From Salsuginibacillus kocurii DSM 18087 (GTDB taxonomy: Bacteria > Bacillota > Bacilli > Bacillales > Marinococcaceae): a stretch of 64,000 nt of DNA. Position 1 is the stretch's first letter; each line of letters starts with the position of its first letter. The position numbers and the translations under genes were made by a program. Below the pieces are notes generated by a model. That model did not search any database and was not told the origin of the DNA. It saw only the letters and a list, made by a program, of their open reading frames with translations. The stretch covers positions 1 to 64,000 of the forward strand of contig NZ_KB898623.1 in assembly GCF_000377705.1 (NCBI RefSeq). The letters run 5' to 3'. Below are positions 32,804-42,740 of the stretch, piece after piece.

Positions 32804-33720
32804 GCATTCATTCGAAGTTGCGTCAAAACTTGTGTGAAATCATCGGGAAATGGCGCTTGAAACTTCATGAATTCTTTAGTGGCAGGGTGAACAAAAGCCA
32901 ACGTTTCTGCATGTAACGCCTGCCCTCTAATAGCGAACTTTGACTTTGGTCCATATTTAGGATCTTTTACAACAGGGTGATTTATATATGCTAAATGCAC
33001 CCTGATTTGATGTGTTCGGCCTGTTTCGAGCTGGCAAGTTAATAGAGAATGCGAGTTGAATCGTTCTTCCACTTCAAAGTGAGTAGTTGCTTCTTTTCCA
33101 TGCTGGTCAGTTACAGCCATTTTTTGGCGGTCATTAGGGTCTCGTCCAATTGGAGCTTCGATCGTCCCACGCTGGTGGGCAATGACTCCGTGGACAATTG
33201 CTTTATACAAACGTTCTGCTTTCTTTTCTCGCAATTGGTCTGCTAGCTGTTCATGAGCATAGTCCGTCTTAGCCACTACGAGTAATCCGGATGTATCTTT
33301 ATCAAGTCGATGGACAATCCCTGGGCGGAAGTCGCCGTTCAGTGTAGATAGGGAAGGTGTATAATGCAAAAGTGCATTTACTAACGTGCCAGTCGTATGA
33401 CCCGGAGCGGGATGAACAACCATGCCTCTTGGTTTGTTAACAACGAGCAGTTCTTCATCTTCATATAAAACATCAAGAGCAACATTCTCCGGCTCAATTG
33501 TTTCATGTTCGGGCGCTGGTGGGGTAACTGTTACTTGGTCGCCAGCTTTAAGTTTGTAGTTACTTTTTTCACTTTTGTTATTCACTTGCACGTGACCTTC
33601 TTTTGCCCATTTTTGCACAGTGCTGCGAGACCAGTCAGGAAAAAGCGCGACAATATGTTTATCCAGCCGTTCCCCTTCTCCTTCTTGAGATACTACAAGA
33701 CTTAATTGTTCATCCTTCAT
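32800..33720 (-). CDS. RluD-type 23S rRNA pseudouridine synthase (YlyB)
   Basis: 306 residues. An N-terminal S4 RNA-binding domain (about 12-70) precedes the synthase domain with the catalytic Asp in GIVHRLDKDTSGLLVVAKT. It converts uridines in 23S rRNA to pseudouridine; exact sites cannot be read from sequence. The start is ATG 33718-33720 (MKDEQLSLVV), after AAAGGAG, overlapping the lspA stop by 11 bases. Gene order lspA-rluD-pyrR is conserved in Bacillus. Confidence 0.93.
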   Translation of the reverse strand: MKDEQLSLVVSQEGEGERLDKHIVALFPDWSRSTVQKWAKEGHVQVNNKSEKSNYKLKAGDQVTVTPPAPEHETIEPENVALDVLYEDEELLVVNKPRGMVVHPAPGHTTGTLVNALLHYTPSLSTLNGDFRPGIVHRLDKDTSGLLVVAKTDYAHEQLADQLREKKAERLYKAIVHGVIAHQRGTIEAPIGRDPNDRQKMAVTDQHGKEATTHFEVEERFNSHSLLTCQLETGRTHQIRVHLAYINHPVVKDPKYGPKSKFAIRGQALHAETLAFVHPATKEFMKFQAPFPDDFTQVLTQLRMNA

Positions 33721-34186
33721 GCGCTTGCTCCTTTTCTTTTCGTTCATCTAAAAAAATGCGTCCTAAGAGTAAAATAACACCAATTACCAGTGCTGCATCA
33801 GCTACATTGAAAATCGGAAAACTATAGGCTCCGAAATATACATCAACAAAATCCACTACTTCTCCAAAAAGAATACGGTCAATGAAATTTCCAATTGCCC
33901 CGCCTAGCAACAATCCTAGCGGAAGACCGTACCAAACACTGCGTCCTGCATAGAGATACATGTAATAGATGAGAGCAACTGTGACAACGACTGTTACAAT
34001 GTAGAATAACCATTGCTGGCCTTGCAAAATACCAAAAGCGGCCCCTGCATTACGGTGCGAGGTGAGGTAAAGAAACCCATCAATAACCGGGATCGATTCT
34101 CTAATTTCCATGTTATTTACAACCAAACGCTTGGTCCATTGATCCAATGAAATGATCACAACTGCGAGCAGGTAATACTTCCACAT
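33710..34186 (-). CDS. lspA: Lipoprotein signal peptidase II
   Basis: 158 residues with four hydrophobic membrane segments. The two catalytic aspartates are in GNFIDRI and FNVADAALVIG, and the N-terminal DQWTKR motif is present. It removes signal peptides from lipidated prolipoproteins. AAAGGA lies ten bases before the ATG. In B. subtilis a small DksA/TraR-like gene lies between ileS and lspA; bases 34187-34406 hold only a hairpin here. Confidence 0.95.
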   Translation of the reverse strand: MWKYYLLAVVIISLDQWTKRLVVNNMEIRESIPVIDGFLYLTSHRNAGAAFGILQGQQWLFYIVTVVVTVALIYYMYLYAGRSVWYGLPLGLLLGGAIGNFIDRILFGEVVDFVDVYFGAYSFPIFNVADAALVIGVILLLGRIFLDERKEKEQAHEG

Positions 34187-34309
34187 GCCAGCGACGTCCT
34201 TTCTTTCTCTCTCAATATCATTTCTTGCACTCTTCGCATTTTAGCATACCCGGGGATAAGCAGGAAGCAAAATCCTCCTACATCTTTAGTATAGCTACTC
34301 ATACCAAAG

Positions 34310-34346
34310 AGCTGCCCAGAAGATTGAACGTCTCGGCTGGGCAGCT
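34310..34346. terminator. Hairpin between ileS and lspA
   Basis: AGCTGCCCA (34310-34318) pairs with TGGGCAGCT (34338-34346). In the minus direction the following U-run is short (CUUUGG), so termination after ileS may be partial. The remainder of 34187-34406 shows no supported gene. Confidence 0.55.
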
Positions 34347-34406
34347 TCTCTTCTTTTACTTTTTGTCTCACTTAGTTTGAAACAAAGAGTAAAAAACACT
34401 TATTTT

Positions 34407-37178
34407 TTAGACCACGTGAGAATAATGCTCTTTTACCACAGTGGCACAACGTGAACAGAGTTCTGGATGTGTTTCATCTTCACCAACATTTTCTTTAACA
34501 TGCCAGCAGCGTTCACATTTTTCTCCAGAGGCCGCTTCAACCCGCACAGAGATCGTTTCAAACACATGGGAATCTGTTGGGGCACTCTCTTTTTCCCCCA
34601 TAATTACGGCATCTGAGACGATAAAGAGTCCATTCAAATCACCAGCTGATTCTAACAGGCTTCTCGTTTCTCCCGAGACAAACAATTCCACCCGTGCTTC
34701 TAGCGACTTGCCAATAACTTTATTATTCCGTGCTTCTTCGAGGGCTTTTAACACTTCATCGCGCACTTCCATAATGTGGGTCCATTTTTCGCGAAGAGCG
34801 TCAGCCCCTTCAATGGCTACAGGTTCTGGAATGTCTGTTAATTGTACAGATTCTTCCGTTACTCCTGGAAGGTGGGCCCATACTTCTTCCGTCGTATGCG
34901 GGATAATTGGCGTTACAAGCTTTGTTAATGTAACAAGCGTATCATACATCACCGTTTGGGTCGCTCGTCTAGCTGAAAGGTTTTCAGGTTCTACATAGAG
35001 TGTGTCTTTGGCAACATCCATATAAAAGGAGCTTAATTCAATGGTACAGAAATGATGCACGCTTTGATACACATTTGAAAATTGGTAGCTGTCATAGCCT
35101 TCTTTCGCTTTTTTCAATACATCCTGCAGACGAACATAGATATATTGGTCGATTTCACGAAAATCGGAGCGGTCTACCCGATTGGTTGCTGGGTCAAAAT
35201 CATGTAAGTTGCCAAGCAAAAAGCGAAACGTGTTCCGGATTTTACGATAGCCTTCAGCTACTTGCTTTAATATCGCATCAGAAATACGCACATCTGCCTG
35301 ATAATCAACGGAAGCTGTCCAAAGCCTTAAAATGTCGGCACCCATTTGTTTCATGATGTCATTTGGTACCATTACATTGCCTAACGATTTACTCATTTTT
35401 TGCCCTTCTCCGTCCAACGCAAAGCCATGACTGACAATCGTGTGGTACGGAGCTTTTCCTGTCACCGCCACACTTGTTGAAAGTGATGAATTAAACCAGC
35501 CGCGATATTGGTCTGAGCCTTCAATGTACACATCCGCCGGGCGCTGGAGATCTTCTCGTTCTTCCAGTACTGCCTGGTGAGAAGAACCAGAGTCAAACCA
35601 CACGTCCATAATATCCATTTCTCTTGTGAAGGTACCTTGTGGGCTGTGGGTAGAAGTGTATCCTTCAGGCAGTAGATCTTTTGTTTCCCATTCAAACCAG
35701 ATATTTGAGCCATGCTCTCTAAAGAGGGCCGCCACGTGTTCAATCGTTTCATCTTCCACAATGGGCGTACCATCTTCTCCATAAAAAATTGGAATTGGAA
35801 CGCCCCAGGCACGCTGCCTGGAAATACACCAGTCGCCTCTGTCGCGTACCATATTGTAGAGCCTGGTTTCTCCCCAGCCTGGGTACCAGTTTACATTTTC
35901 CACTTCTTGCAGCAATTCTTCACGAATGTTTTCAATTGAAGCAAACCACTGATTCGTTGCTCTAAAAATTACTGGCTTTTTTGTACGCCAATCGTGAGGA
36001 TACGAATGAGTAATGAATGTTAACTTCAAAAGCACACCGCGCTCATCCAGCTGTTCAGTAATAGACTTATTGGCTTCGTCATAAAAGACACCTTCAAATC
36101 CTGGCGCTTCCTCAGTGAAGTAGCCTTTGTCGTTTACCGGGCAAAGGACATCGAGCCCATATTGCTGGCCGACAACAAAGTCATCTTCCCCGTGGCCTGG
36201 AGCGGTATGAACACAGCCCGTACCAGCTTCTAAATTAACATGCTCTCCTAAAACAACAAGCGATTCGCGTTCATATAGTGGATGAACTGCTTTCACGCCT
36301 TCGAGTTTAGACCCTGTCAATGTCTTCACAATTTCTGTATCTTCCCAACCAAATTCTTCAGCCAATGTGTCAACTAACTCAGTTGCCACAATAAACTTCT
36401 CTCCACCTGTTTTTACAACGCTGTACTCAAGTTCAGGATGAACAGCAATAGCCAAGTTTGCTGGGATAGTCCACGGAGTTGTTGTCCAGATCACGAATTT
36501 TTCCGTGTTCTCTAATACTTCATTGCCGTTAGAAACCGTAAAGCTGACATAGATGGAAGGAGAGCGCTTATCATGATACTCAATCTCTGCCTCCGCTAAC
36601 GCCGACTCTGAGGAAGGAGACCAGTATACAGGTTTTTCTCCTTTATAAATATGGCCGTTTTTTGCCATTTCCCCAAACACCCGTACTTGCTGCGCTTCGT
36701 ATTCGGGTGTCAGAGTGACGTATGGATTTTCCCAATCCCCACGCACACCAAGACGCTTAAATTGGTCACGCTGGCGGTCAATCTGTTTCATCGCATATTC
36801 TTCACATTTCTTGCGAAATTCAGCTACTGATAATTTTTTGCGATCGACTTTTTTGTTTTTTGTGAGGGCTGTTTCAATCGGCAAACCATGGGTGTCCCAG
36901 CCCGGCACGTAAGGGGCATGATAGCCATTCATGGAATGGTAGCGCACAATAAAATCCTTTAAAATTTTATTCAAGGCGTGACCCATATGAATATCTCCAT
37001 TCGCGTATGGAGGCCCGTCGTGAAGAACAAACATCTCTCGGCCTTTCGTCCGTTCTTGCACCTTTGCATAAATATTTTCTTCTTCCCATTGCTTTTGCCG
37101 TTCTGGTTCTTTGTTTGGCAAATTACCACGCATCGGGAACTTCGTTTTTGGCATAAGCAGTGTCTCTTTATAACTCAA
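34407..37178 (-). CDS. ileS: Isoleucyl-tRNA synthetase
   Basis: About 923 residues, class I. The HIGH-type motif is in [18 protein letters not shown] is in [11 protein letters not shown], and the editing domain holds [13 protein letters not shown]. The C-terminal zinc motif is [10 protein letters not shown] plus CSRC. I place the start at TTG 37176-37178 ([10 protein letters not shown] follows) because AAGGAGG lies eight bases upstream and the N-terminus then matches B. subtilis; the upstream ATG gives an 18-residue extension across the ribosome site. Expression is governed by the T-box leader at 37217-37545. Confidence 0.96.
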   Translation of the reverse strand: MSYKETLLMPKTKFPMRGNLPNKEPERQKQWEEENIYAKVQERTKGREMFVLHDGPPYANGDIHMGHALNKILKDFIVRYHSMNGYHAPYVPGWDTHGLPIETALTKNKKVDRKKLSVAEFRKKCEEYAMKQIDRQRDQFKRLGVRGDWENPYVTLTPEYEAQQVRVFGEMAKNGHIYKGEKPVYWSPSSESALAEAEIEYHDKRSPSIYVSFTVSNGNEVLENTEKFVIWTTTPWTIPANLAIAVHPELEYSVVKTGGEKFIVATELVDTLAEEFGWEDTEIVKTLTGSKLEGVKAVHPLYERESLVVLGEHVNLEAGTGCVHTAPGHGEDDFVVGQQYGLDVLCPVNDKGYFTEEAPGFEGVFYDEANKSITEQLDERGVLLKLTFITHSYPHDWRTKKPVIFRATNQWFASIENIREELLQEVENVNWYPGWGETRLYNMVRDRGDWCISRQRAWGVPIPIFYGEDGTPIVEDETIEHVAALFREHGSNIWFEWETKDLLPEGYTSTHSPQGTFTREMDIMDVWFDSGSSHQAVLEEREDLQRPADVYIEGSDQYRGWFNSSLSTSVAVTGKAPYHTIVSHGFALDGEGQKMSKSLGNVMVPNDIMKQMGADILRLWTASVDYQADVRISDAILKQVAEGYRKIRNTFRFLLGNLHDFDPATNRVDRSDFREIDQYIYVRLQDVLKKAKEGYDSYQFSNVYQSVHHFCTIELSSFYMDVAKDTLYVEPENLSARRATQTVMYDTLVTLTKLVTPIIPHTTEEVWAHLPGVTEESVQLTDIPEPVAIEGADALREKWTHIMEVRDEVLKALEEARNNKVIGKSLEARVELFVSGETRSLLESAGDLNGLFIVSDAVIMGEKESAPTDSHVFETISVRVEAASGEKCERCWHVKENVGEDETHPELCSRCATVVKEHYSHVV

Positions 37179-37216
37179 TGAATTGTCCTCCTTAAAATCT
37201 GATTCTATAAGCATAC

Positions 37217-37545
37217 AAAAATCCCCGTCCAAAAAGGGACGAGGATTACCCGCGGTACCACCCTGATGGAGCTGCGCCTGCTAGACGAGAACATGAGTTA
37301 CCGCCCGTTTGACAGCTTCTCTTTCTCTCCCTATTACGTTGGCATTTTCCGCTCTAAAACGCTCCGCTTAGGTCCACTATAACGGGTGGGACCGCCAGAA
37401 TCTACAAAACCATTTTTCGGTTCTTCGGTCTGGGGATTCGAGGGTGATATTTAGTCCGGTGCTTCCATCAGGCTTCCACCATCCCTGATTCGCTAGCTGG
37501 GCTGCCGTACCTACTGTCCCTGTCATCATCACAATTTTTATGAAT
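37217..37545 (-). promoter_or_regulatory. T-box riboswitch for ileS (specifier AUC)
   Basis: The T-box core AGGGTGGTACCGCG is present at 37251-37264. It is followed by a terminator (37217-37246; TCCTCGTCC pairing with GGACGGGGA, then U-run). Upstream, GACAGGGACAGTAGG and the AGGGATGG-type distal loop fit Stem I. An ATC in AAATATCACC (37446-37448) sits where the specifier codon should be, which matches tRNA-Ile. Uncharged tRNA would stabilise the antiterminator and switch ileS on. This explains the 409-base gap between divIVA and ileS. Confidence 0.92.
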
Positions 37546-37562
37546 ACTCGATGTGTAAAAAA

Positions 37563-37591
37563 AGTATAGACCTCGCTTCTTCGTACGTCAA
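37563..37591 (-). promoter_or_regulatory. Sigma-A promoter for the ileS T-box transcript
   Basis: TTGACG (37586-37591), exactly 17 bp, TATACT (37563-37568): a near-consensus promoter just upstream of Stem I. The -35 hexamer includes the TGA stop codon of divIVA. Confidence 0.8.
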
Positions 37592-38112
37592 GTCGAAGAA
37601 TAGCTGTCTTTATACATAGGTGTATTTTCGTCTTCATCACTTTGGTCCATGGATCGCGTTAACTCATCCCAATCTTCATTATGTAACATTTCCAGTTGGG
37701 ACTCAATTAACATTTTAAAGCGCATACGGTATACGGAAGCTTGTTTTTTCATTTCTTCTGTCTCAAGCGAAACCTTCCGCGATTTTGACAACGCATCATT
37801 AATAATGCGGTCCGCATTCTTTTCCGCTTCTTTAACTATTAAGTCCGCTTCTTTTTTAGCATTTCGCTTCACTTCTTCAGCAGATTCCTGAGCAACTAAT
37901 ATCGATTTGTTAAGGGTTTCTTCAATATTTGAAAAATGCTCAAGTCGTTCCTCTAGCTCTGTTACTTTCTCAAATAATTCGTTTTTCTCTCGAATTACAG
38001 TTTCAAAGTCTTTGATCACCTGGTCCAAAAATTCATTGACTTCATCTTCATCATAACCGCGAAATCCACGTGCAAACTCTTTGTTGTGAATATCTAAAGG
38101 AGTTAATGACAA
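37588..38112 (-). CDS. divIVA: Cell-division/polar organiser DivIVA
   Basis: 174 residues. The N-terminal membrane-curvature-binding domain has LTPLDIHNKEFARGFRGYDE, followed by a long coiled coil (NIEETLNKSILVAQESAEEV, EAEKNADRII). DivIVA marks curved membrane at septa and poles, places MinCD and anchors the chromosome in sporulation. The likely start is TTG 38110-38112 (SLTPLDIHNK follows), eight bases after AGGAGG; the upstream GTG lies within the ribosome site. The C-terminal end has repeated acidic residues and SYSST. Confidence 0.95.
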   Translation of the reverse strand: MSLTPLDIHNKEFARGFRGYDEDEVNEFLDQVIKDFETVIREKNELFEKVTELEERLEHFSNIEETLNKSILVAQESAEEVKRNAKKEADLIVKEAEKNADRIINDALSKSRKVSLETEEMKKQASVYRMRFKMLIESQLEMLHNEDWDELTRSMDQSDEDENTPMYKDSYSST

Positions 38113-38204
38113 AGAAAACACCTCCTAAATAAACATTTTATTCAGCGGTCTGCTCAACATTTTATACTGTACTTCTTCGAGATATAGCCGTTATTTCCCT
38201 GTAG

Positions 38205-38984
38205 TTATTTTATTTTTTTTCCATAGTGGATAAAAAAACTGCCTTTTTTGGACTCACCCTCTATACTCAGCAACTTGCTGCGGCCAAGCCCCCGCACCGA
38301 AATAAAATCCCCCGGCTCTACGATAAAAGATGGTTCTTCAATCGTTTGCCAATTTACTTTGACTCGTCCTTTCTCAATAAACGGTAGAGCTTTTGTGCGA
38401 GAAAGACGGTATATCTCTGCAAGTAAGACATCCAAACGAAACGATTTAACAAAACCTTTTGCTTCACTCCATTCTTCAGTTACCGTAAGAGCTTGGGCTA
38501 ACGGCAGCGTTCGAAGCGAAACCGATGTATTGCCAACCGAAGTTAAATTCATTTCTACAAATGTCGCAATTTCTTTAGCAACAAGAAATTGAAAGGTGTC
38601 GCCCTGCTTAACAATATCGCCAAACTTTTCTCTTCGTACCCCTAAACTCATTAAAGCACCTAATAAATCACGATGGCTTAACTCAACAAACCGGCCGGGA
38701 TACGTTAATTCTAACAGTACAAGTTCAAACTGTCCGCGTTCATTGGACTCATAGAAAGGAGCAATCAGGGCTCTTCTTCGCTCAACAGGTCCATTGAAGC
38801 CGCCATCAAACGAAAGCAGAATCTCTTCATCTTTGCCGATCACACTACGGACAATTTCCTGCTGCCGCGGATCTAAAAAGTCCGTTAATTTAGCGGTGTA
38901 GCGTGTTTGTACGATATCTTTCCATTCTAATACTTGGTCGATAAACGGGTGCTCGTCTTTTCGGAAATGCTGATAAATAGACAA
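38205..38984 (-). CDS. ylmH: YlmH, S4-domain RNA-binding protein
   Basis: 259 residues. The C-terminal S4 domain (about 180-245) includes FRLDVLLAEIYRLSRTKA and VEPGDFISVRGLGR. YlmH (RqcP-like in B. subtilis) acts with RqcH in ribosome rescue, binding the 50S-peptidyl-tRNA; that role is known from the family. It is encoded between sepF-ylmG and divIVA, the conserved ylm order. Its possible partner rqcH is at 19294. Confidence 0.92.
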   Translation of the reverse strand: MSIYQHFRKDEHPFIDQVLEWKDIVQTRYTAKLTDFLDPRQQEIVRSVIGKDEEILLSFDGGFNGPVERRRALIAPFYESNERGQFELVLLELTYPGRFVELSHRDLLGALMSLGVRREKFGDIVKQGDTFQFLVAKEIATFVEMNLTSVGNTSVSLRTLPLAQALTVTEEWSEAKGFVKSFRLDVLLAEIYRLSRTKALPFIEKGRVKVNWQTIEEPSFIVEPGDFISVRGLGRSKLLSIEGESKKGSFFIHYGKKIK

Positions 38985-39095
38985 CGCGTTCGAACCTCCA
39001 TTACATCACAAACGCAGCTTTCACTGCTTGCCGCACCACCTGTTATTATAGCCAGCCTTATAACTAAGGCTTATATACAGACTGACGACCGTTGC

Positions 39096-39350
39096 TTACG
39101 TAAACAGCGCAATCACGCCATAGCGAGCAAAGTTTAAAGCAATTAATGCGACAATTGGCGAGATATCGATCATTCCAAGTGGCGGAATGACTTTACGAAA
39201 CGGTTCAATAAACGGTTCTACAATTGAACCGAGCATTTGTCCAAATTGTGATTCACGTGAACCTGGGAACCACGACATGAAAATATAAATAATGACGGCA
39301 AATGAATAGATTTGCATACCAAAAGCTAGAAAATAACCGATAGATTCCAT
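39096..39350 (-). CDS. ylmG: YggT-family membrane protein YlmG
   Basis: 84 residues with two membrane helices (about 5-28 and 62-82) and between them the family motif [13 protein letters not shown] after [13 protein letters not shown]. Its function is not settled; YggT/YlmG proteins are linked to division and septum-plane organisation through neighbours such as sepF and to osmotic or membrane roles elsewhere. It begins 21 bases after sepF. Confidence 0.9.
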   Translation of the reverse strand: MESIGYFLAFGMQIYSFAVIIYIFMSWFPGSRESQFGQMLGSIVEPFIEPFRKVIPPLGMIDISPIVALIALNFARYGVIALFT

Positions 39351-39371
39351 TTTTTCACCACCTTAATCCAC

Positions 39372-39809
39372 TTAAAACTCGTGACCTTCTTGCATCATTT
39401 CTGTTATTTGCCCAGTGACGTTGACATTATCGGGCACGCAGAGGAAAATATTTTGACCAATTTTAGTTATATCACCGCCAATGGCATAAACTGTGCCGCT
39501 TAAAAAATCAACGATACGAAGCGCCTGATCACGACCAATTCGTTGCAAATTAATAATTACAGCTTTGCGGTTCTTTAACTGGTCTGCAATATCTTGTGCT
39601 TCATCATACGTACGAGGTTCTACAAGCATGACTTTGGCCGATTGTTGAACGCTTTGCAGGCTCACAACATTCTTTTTATCTTGTTCTCCTGTTTGGGCTT
39701 TTACTTTCTGTTCTTCCTGGGATTCCGGCCACTCGGTAACTTCTTCCACTTCCTCAACGACATCATCATCTAATTCGAAAAATTTTTTAAAACGGTTTTT
39801 CATGCTCAA
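39372..39809 (-). CDS. sepF: Cell-division protein SepF
   Basis: 145 residues. A short amphipathic N-terminus ([13 protein letters not shown]) serves as the membrane anchor. An acidic linker leads to the conserved globular domain with [20 protein letters not shown] and [22 protein letters not shown]. SepF forms rings that bind the FtsZ C-terminal tail and shape the septum. It overlaps ylmE by four bases (ATGA). Confidence 0.95.
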   Translation of the reverse strand: MSMKNRFKKFFELDDDVVEEVEEVTEWPESQEEQKVKAQTGEQDKKNVVSLQSVQQSAKVMLVEPRTYDEAQDIADQLKNRKAVIINLQRIGRDQALRIVDFLSGTVYAIGGDITKIGQNIFLCVPDNVNVTGQITEMMQEGHEF

Positions 39810-40519
39810 TCTGAACGCACCTCCTCACTGCCAGACACGTCTTGTCCAACTAATAACTGCCCAAGCCGTACCATAGTAGCTCCTTCTTCAACAGCAATTT
39901 CAAAGTCATTTGACATTCCCATTGATAAATGATGGCAGGGAGCGTGAGCAAGTTGTTTAGTTGCGATTATATCACGAAGTTGACGAAGTTCCTTGAAAAA
40001 TGGGCGAACTTCTTCAGGATATTCTACAAAAGGAGCCATTGTCATTAAACCGCTTATCTCAAGCGCTGGATATTCTTTTAGCTGCTCAATGAATGCTTCC
40101 AAATCAGCGGGAGCCAAGCCTGTCTTTGTACGTTCGCCAGACACATTCACCTGTACTAAACATTTCATTTTTTCTCCGGGTGGCATGCGTTTATTAATTT
40201 CTTCAGCCAAGGAGAGGCGGTCCAATGAATGTATATAATTATAATAAGGAATAATCTTTTTCGCCTTTTTTGACTGAAGTTGGCCTACGAAATGCCAGGT
40301 CCCCCGGGCTTCAAGAGCATTGTATTTATTCATTGCTTCATCTACGCGATTTTCCCCAAAATGTTTTATACCTGCCTCCCAGGCTTCGTATGCTCTGTTG
40401 CTGGAGACGTACTTTGTTACAGCAATGACTTCCACCTCTTCCGCCGTTCTTCCGCTAATCTCCAGAGCGTGGGAAAGTCTTTCCTTTATAGTTGATAAAT
40501 TTGTTGCAACCGTGCTCAC
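39806..40519 (-). CDS. ylmE: YggS-family pyridoxal-phosphate homeostasis protein YlmE
   Basis: 237 residues, an alanine-racemase-type barrel without racemase C-terminal domain. The PLP lysine is in [10 protein letters not shown] near residue 36, with [19 protein letters not shown] and [13 protein letters not shown]. It controls free PLP and amino-acid pools and has no known direct role in division despite its position before sepF. It lies 17 bases after pgeF. Confidence 0.94.
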   Translation of the reverse strand: MSTVATNLSTIKERLSHALEISGRTAEEVEVIAVTKYVSSNRAYEAWEAGIKHFGENRVDEAMNKYNALEARGTWHFVGQLQSKKAKKIIPYYNYIHSLDRLSLAEEINKRMPPGEKMKCLVQVNVSGERTKTGLAPADLEAFIEQLKEYPALEISGLMTMAPFVEYPEEVRPFFKELRQLRDIIATKQLAHAPCHHLSMGMSNDFEIAVEEGATMVRLGQLLVGQDVSGSEEVRSD

Positions 40520-40536
40520 GAAAGAATCTCCTCTCT

Positions 40537-41376
40537 CTATGTCTCGTTTTCAACCCAGCCAATTCCAGCGAGCATTCTGCCAGACTCAAGACCGTCTCTA
40601 CGGTGTGAATAGAAGAGGGAAGAATGATCATATGTACAATACTCCGACTTGAGAATATGAGTACTCTTCACCCCTTCAGCCCTTAGAAGAGCTTCATTGA
40701 CTCGTTTTAAATCAATGCGGTAGCTCCCCTCACCTGCATAGTCAATCGCTTCATCTAATTCGACTTGCGGGAGTTGAAGGTTCACTATTTCATTATACAC
40801 TCGTTCATCTACTTCGTAATTTGTTTTTCCAATTGAAGGGCCAATCGCTGCTTGGAGTGAATTAATATTTATTCCTTGAGCTTTTAAATGATAGATCATT
40901 TCATTAACAATATTGGCAGCTGTGCCTTTCCAGCCAGCGTGAGCCAGCCCAATCCAGCCGGTTGAAGGGTCTACAAACCAAATAGGAACACAATCCGCAT
41001 AAACTGCAGTCAATAACAAGCCCTCATCGTTTGTTATCAACCCATCTGCTTTTCCACAGGCATTTTCTATGTCTTTAGCACCTTGGCCACGCTGCGAACG
41101 GTTCACCACTTGAATCTGATTGCCATGAACCTGCTCAGGCGCAACCCACTGCGCTAATGGAATTTGAATATCTTCAGCCAAGTATGCTCGGTTTTTTAAT
41201 ACATCACTCGGCTCATCGCCAACATGAAGCCCCGTGTTAAGCGTATCATAAGGCTGCTTGCTCTCTCCGTGAAGGCGAGTCGAGAATCTTGCGCGGAGTA
41301 AGGGGAACTTATTTTCCCATGATGTCAGCTGCAGCCAGCGACCCATTTGTTCAAATGGTTCGTCTTTCATGCCCAT
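40537..41376 (-). CDS. pgeF: Purine nucleoside phosphorylase PgeF/YlmD family (DUF152)
   Basis: 279 residues. The zinc/copper ligand motifs typical of the family are seen: TGLHVGDEP, YADCVPIWFVD with the active Cys, and LAHAGWKGTAANIV with its His. Family members act on purine nucleosides (phosphorylase and deaminase activities) and, in some species, on mis-made peptidoglycan precursors. It is the second gene of the ylmC-ylmH group. The start has a close alternative Met two codons later. Confidence 0.9.
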   Translation of the reverse strand: MGMKDEPFEQMGRWLQLTSWENKFPLLRARFSTRLHGESKQPYDTLNTGLHVGDEPSDVLKNRAYLAEDIQIPLAQWVAPEQVHGNQIQVVNRSQRGQGAKDIENACGKADGLITNDEGLLLTAVYADCVPIWFVDPSTGWIGLAHAGWKGTAANIVNEMIYHLKAQGININSLQAAIGPSIGKTNYEVDERVYNEIVNLQLPQVELDEAIDYAGEGSYRIDLKRVNEALLRAEGVKSTHILKSEYCTYDHSSLFYSHRRDGLESGRMLAGIGWVENET

Positions 41377-41470
41377 CCTACCTCTCGTTATTTCGTCGTT
41401 CTAATACAGGATTCAATTAATTGTACCATATTTTTTTCAGCCCCCACACCCTAAGAACGCTTACTTATAT

Positions 41471-41716
41471 TTACGGATGGCTTTTGGGTGCATGGACAAG
41501 AATGACATCATTGCCGATTTTCACAACATTCGACCAAGGTATCATCCATTCTCCGTCTTTTGCGAGCCAGCCTAGCATCTTACCACCACTTCCTACAATT
41601 AAGCCGTCAATCATTCCTGTTTCCAAATTAACTTCTACATCTTGTAAAAAACCAAGCCGCTTGCCGGTGTGCATATTCACAATATCCTTTGTTTCCAACT
41701 CAGAGACTCGTAACAT
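41471..41716 (-). CDS. ylmC: PRC-barrel protein of the YlmC/YmxH sporulation family
   Basis: 81 residues from ATG 41714-41716 (MLRVSELETKDIVN), which follows GGGAGGGG and gives the B. subtilis YlmC length. A Met 15 codons upstream lacks a ribosome site. The motif pattern GKRLGFLQDVEVN ... IPWSNVVKIGNDVILV is that of the PRC-barrel family. The function is unknown; expression in sporulating cells is reported for relatives. It follows sigG. Confidence 0.88.
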   Translation of the reverse strand: MLRVSELETKDIVNMHTGKRLGFLQDVEVNLETGMIDGLIVGSGGKMLGWLAKDGEWMIPWSNVVKIGNDVILVHAPKSHP

Positions 41717-41848
41717 GCCGCCACCCCTCCCTGCTTTATTATCCATACTATAGATATGCATCTGTCTCCTGACATATCCATCCCTAAAATACGAAGTCTT
41801 TATTTTCTCTACTCTTTTTATTTGCGTATGATTTTTCTGTGCTAAACT

Positions 41849-41876
41849 ATAAAAAACTCCCGCTTAACGCGGGAGT
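41849..41876 (-). terminator. Terminator overlapping the sigG stop codon
   Basis: AACTCCCGC (41855-41863 on the plus strand) pairs with GCGGGAGTT (41868-41876). A U-rich tail follows at 41849-41856. The upstream arm of the stem encodes the last sigG codons (E-L-P-R) and touches the TAA at 41864-41866. Confidence 0.88.
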
Positions 41877-42661
41877 TCATCACTTGTATGTTTATTCATT
41901 TGTTTAATAGCTGATTTTTCCAAACGTGATACTTGAGCCTGAGAAATCCCTATTTCATCGGCTACTTCCATTTGGGTTTTCCCATCGAAAAACCTCATTG
42001 TCACAATGTTTTTTTCGCGATCATTTAGGCGCTCCATTGCTTCATCAAGCGCGATATGTTCAATCCATGAATGATCTTTTTCTTTTTCATCGCGAATCTG
42101 ATCCATCACATAAATGGGGTCTCCCCCATCATTATAAATCGGTTCAAACAATGAAACAGGGTCCTGGATCGCATCTAAAGCGAAAACAATGTCTTCTTTA
42201 GGTATTTCTAAGGCATCTGCAAGCTCCTGGACCGTAGGCTCTCGGTCTTTAATTTTATCGTTCATGAGTTGATCACGCATTTGCAGCGCTTTGTACGCTG
42301 TATCACGTAAGGAACGGGAGACACGGATCGGGTTGTTGTCCCGTAAGTGTCGCCTAATTTCCCCAATAATCATCGGTACTGCGTAAGTGGAAAAGCGGAC
42401 ATTGTGAGATAAATCGAAATTATCAATGGATTTCATAAGGCCAATACAGCCCACCTGGAACAAGTCATCGACATTCTCGCCACGGTGGTTGAATCGTTTG
42501 ATAACACTTAAGACCAACCGTAAATTTCCATTTACGAGTTCTTCCCTTGCTGAATGGTCACCATCCTGAAACGCTGTAAATAACTTTTTCATTTCTTGGT
42601 TTGTTAGGACTGGAAGCGTGGAAGTGTCTACACCGCAAATTTCAACCTTACTACGTGCCAT
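41864..42661 (-). CDS. sigG: Late forespore sigma factor SigG
   Basis: 265 residues. Region 2 (NLRLVLSVIKRFNHRGENVDDLFQ..., FSTYAVPMIIGEIRRHLRDN) and region 4 (LNDREKNIVTMRFFDGKTQMEVADEIGISQAQVSRLEKSA) are clear, and the N-terminus MARSKVEICGVDTSTLPVL is diagnostic for SigG, including the segment bound by anti-sigma factors SpoIIAB and CsfB. The start is ATG 42659-42661 after GGGAGGG; an earlier ATG would add 22 residues with no ribosome site. A sigma-F-type promoter is found at 42741-42769. Confidence 0.96.
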   Translation of the reverse strand: MARSKVEICGVDTSTLPVLTNQEMKKLFTAFQDGDHSAREELVNGNLRLVLSVIKRFNHRGENVDDLFQVGCIGLMKSIDNFDLSHNVRFSTYAVPMIIGEIRRHLRDNNPIRVSRSLRDTAYKALQMRDQLMNDKIKDREPTVQELADALEIPKEDIVFALDAIQDPVSLFEPIYNDGGDPIYVMDQIRDEKEKDHSWIEHIALDEAMERLNDREKNIVTMRFFDGKTQMEVADEIGISQAQVSRLEKSAIKQMNKHTSDELPR

Positions 42662-42740
42662 GCCGTCCCTCCCTGTCGTGATGTGCGAAAAACAGGTACA
42701 TTGTTTACCCTGAATTTCCGGAATCATGAAGCTACACGTT

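Noticed and set aside
34156-34371. 71-residue minus-strand frame between ileS and lspA
   Set aside because: It spans the intergenic hairpin and overlaps the lspA start. It has no ribosome site and does not resemble the DksA-like protein expected there.
34441-34998. 185-residue plus-strand frame opposite ileS
   Set aside because: It is a shadow of the ileS C-terminal coding region with low-complexity Ser/Thr content.
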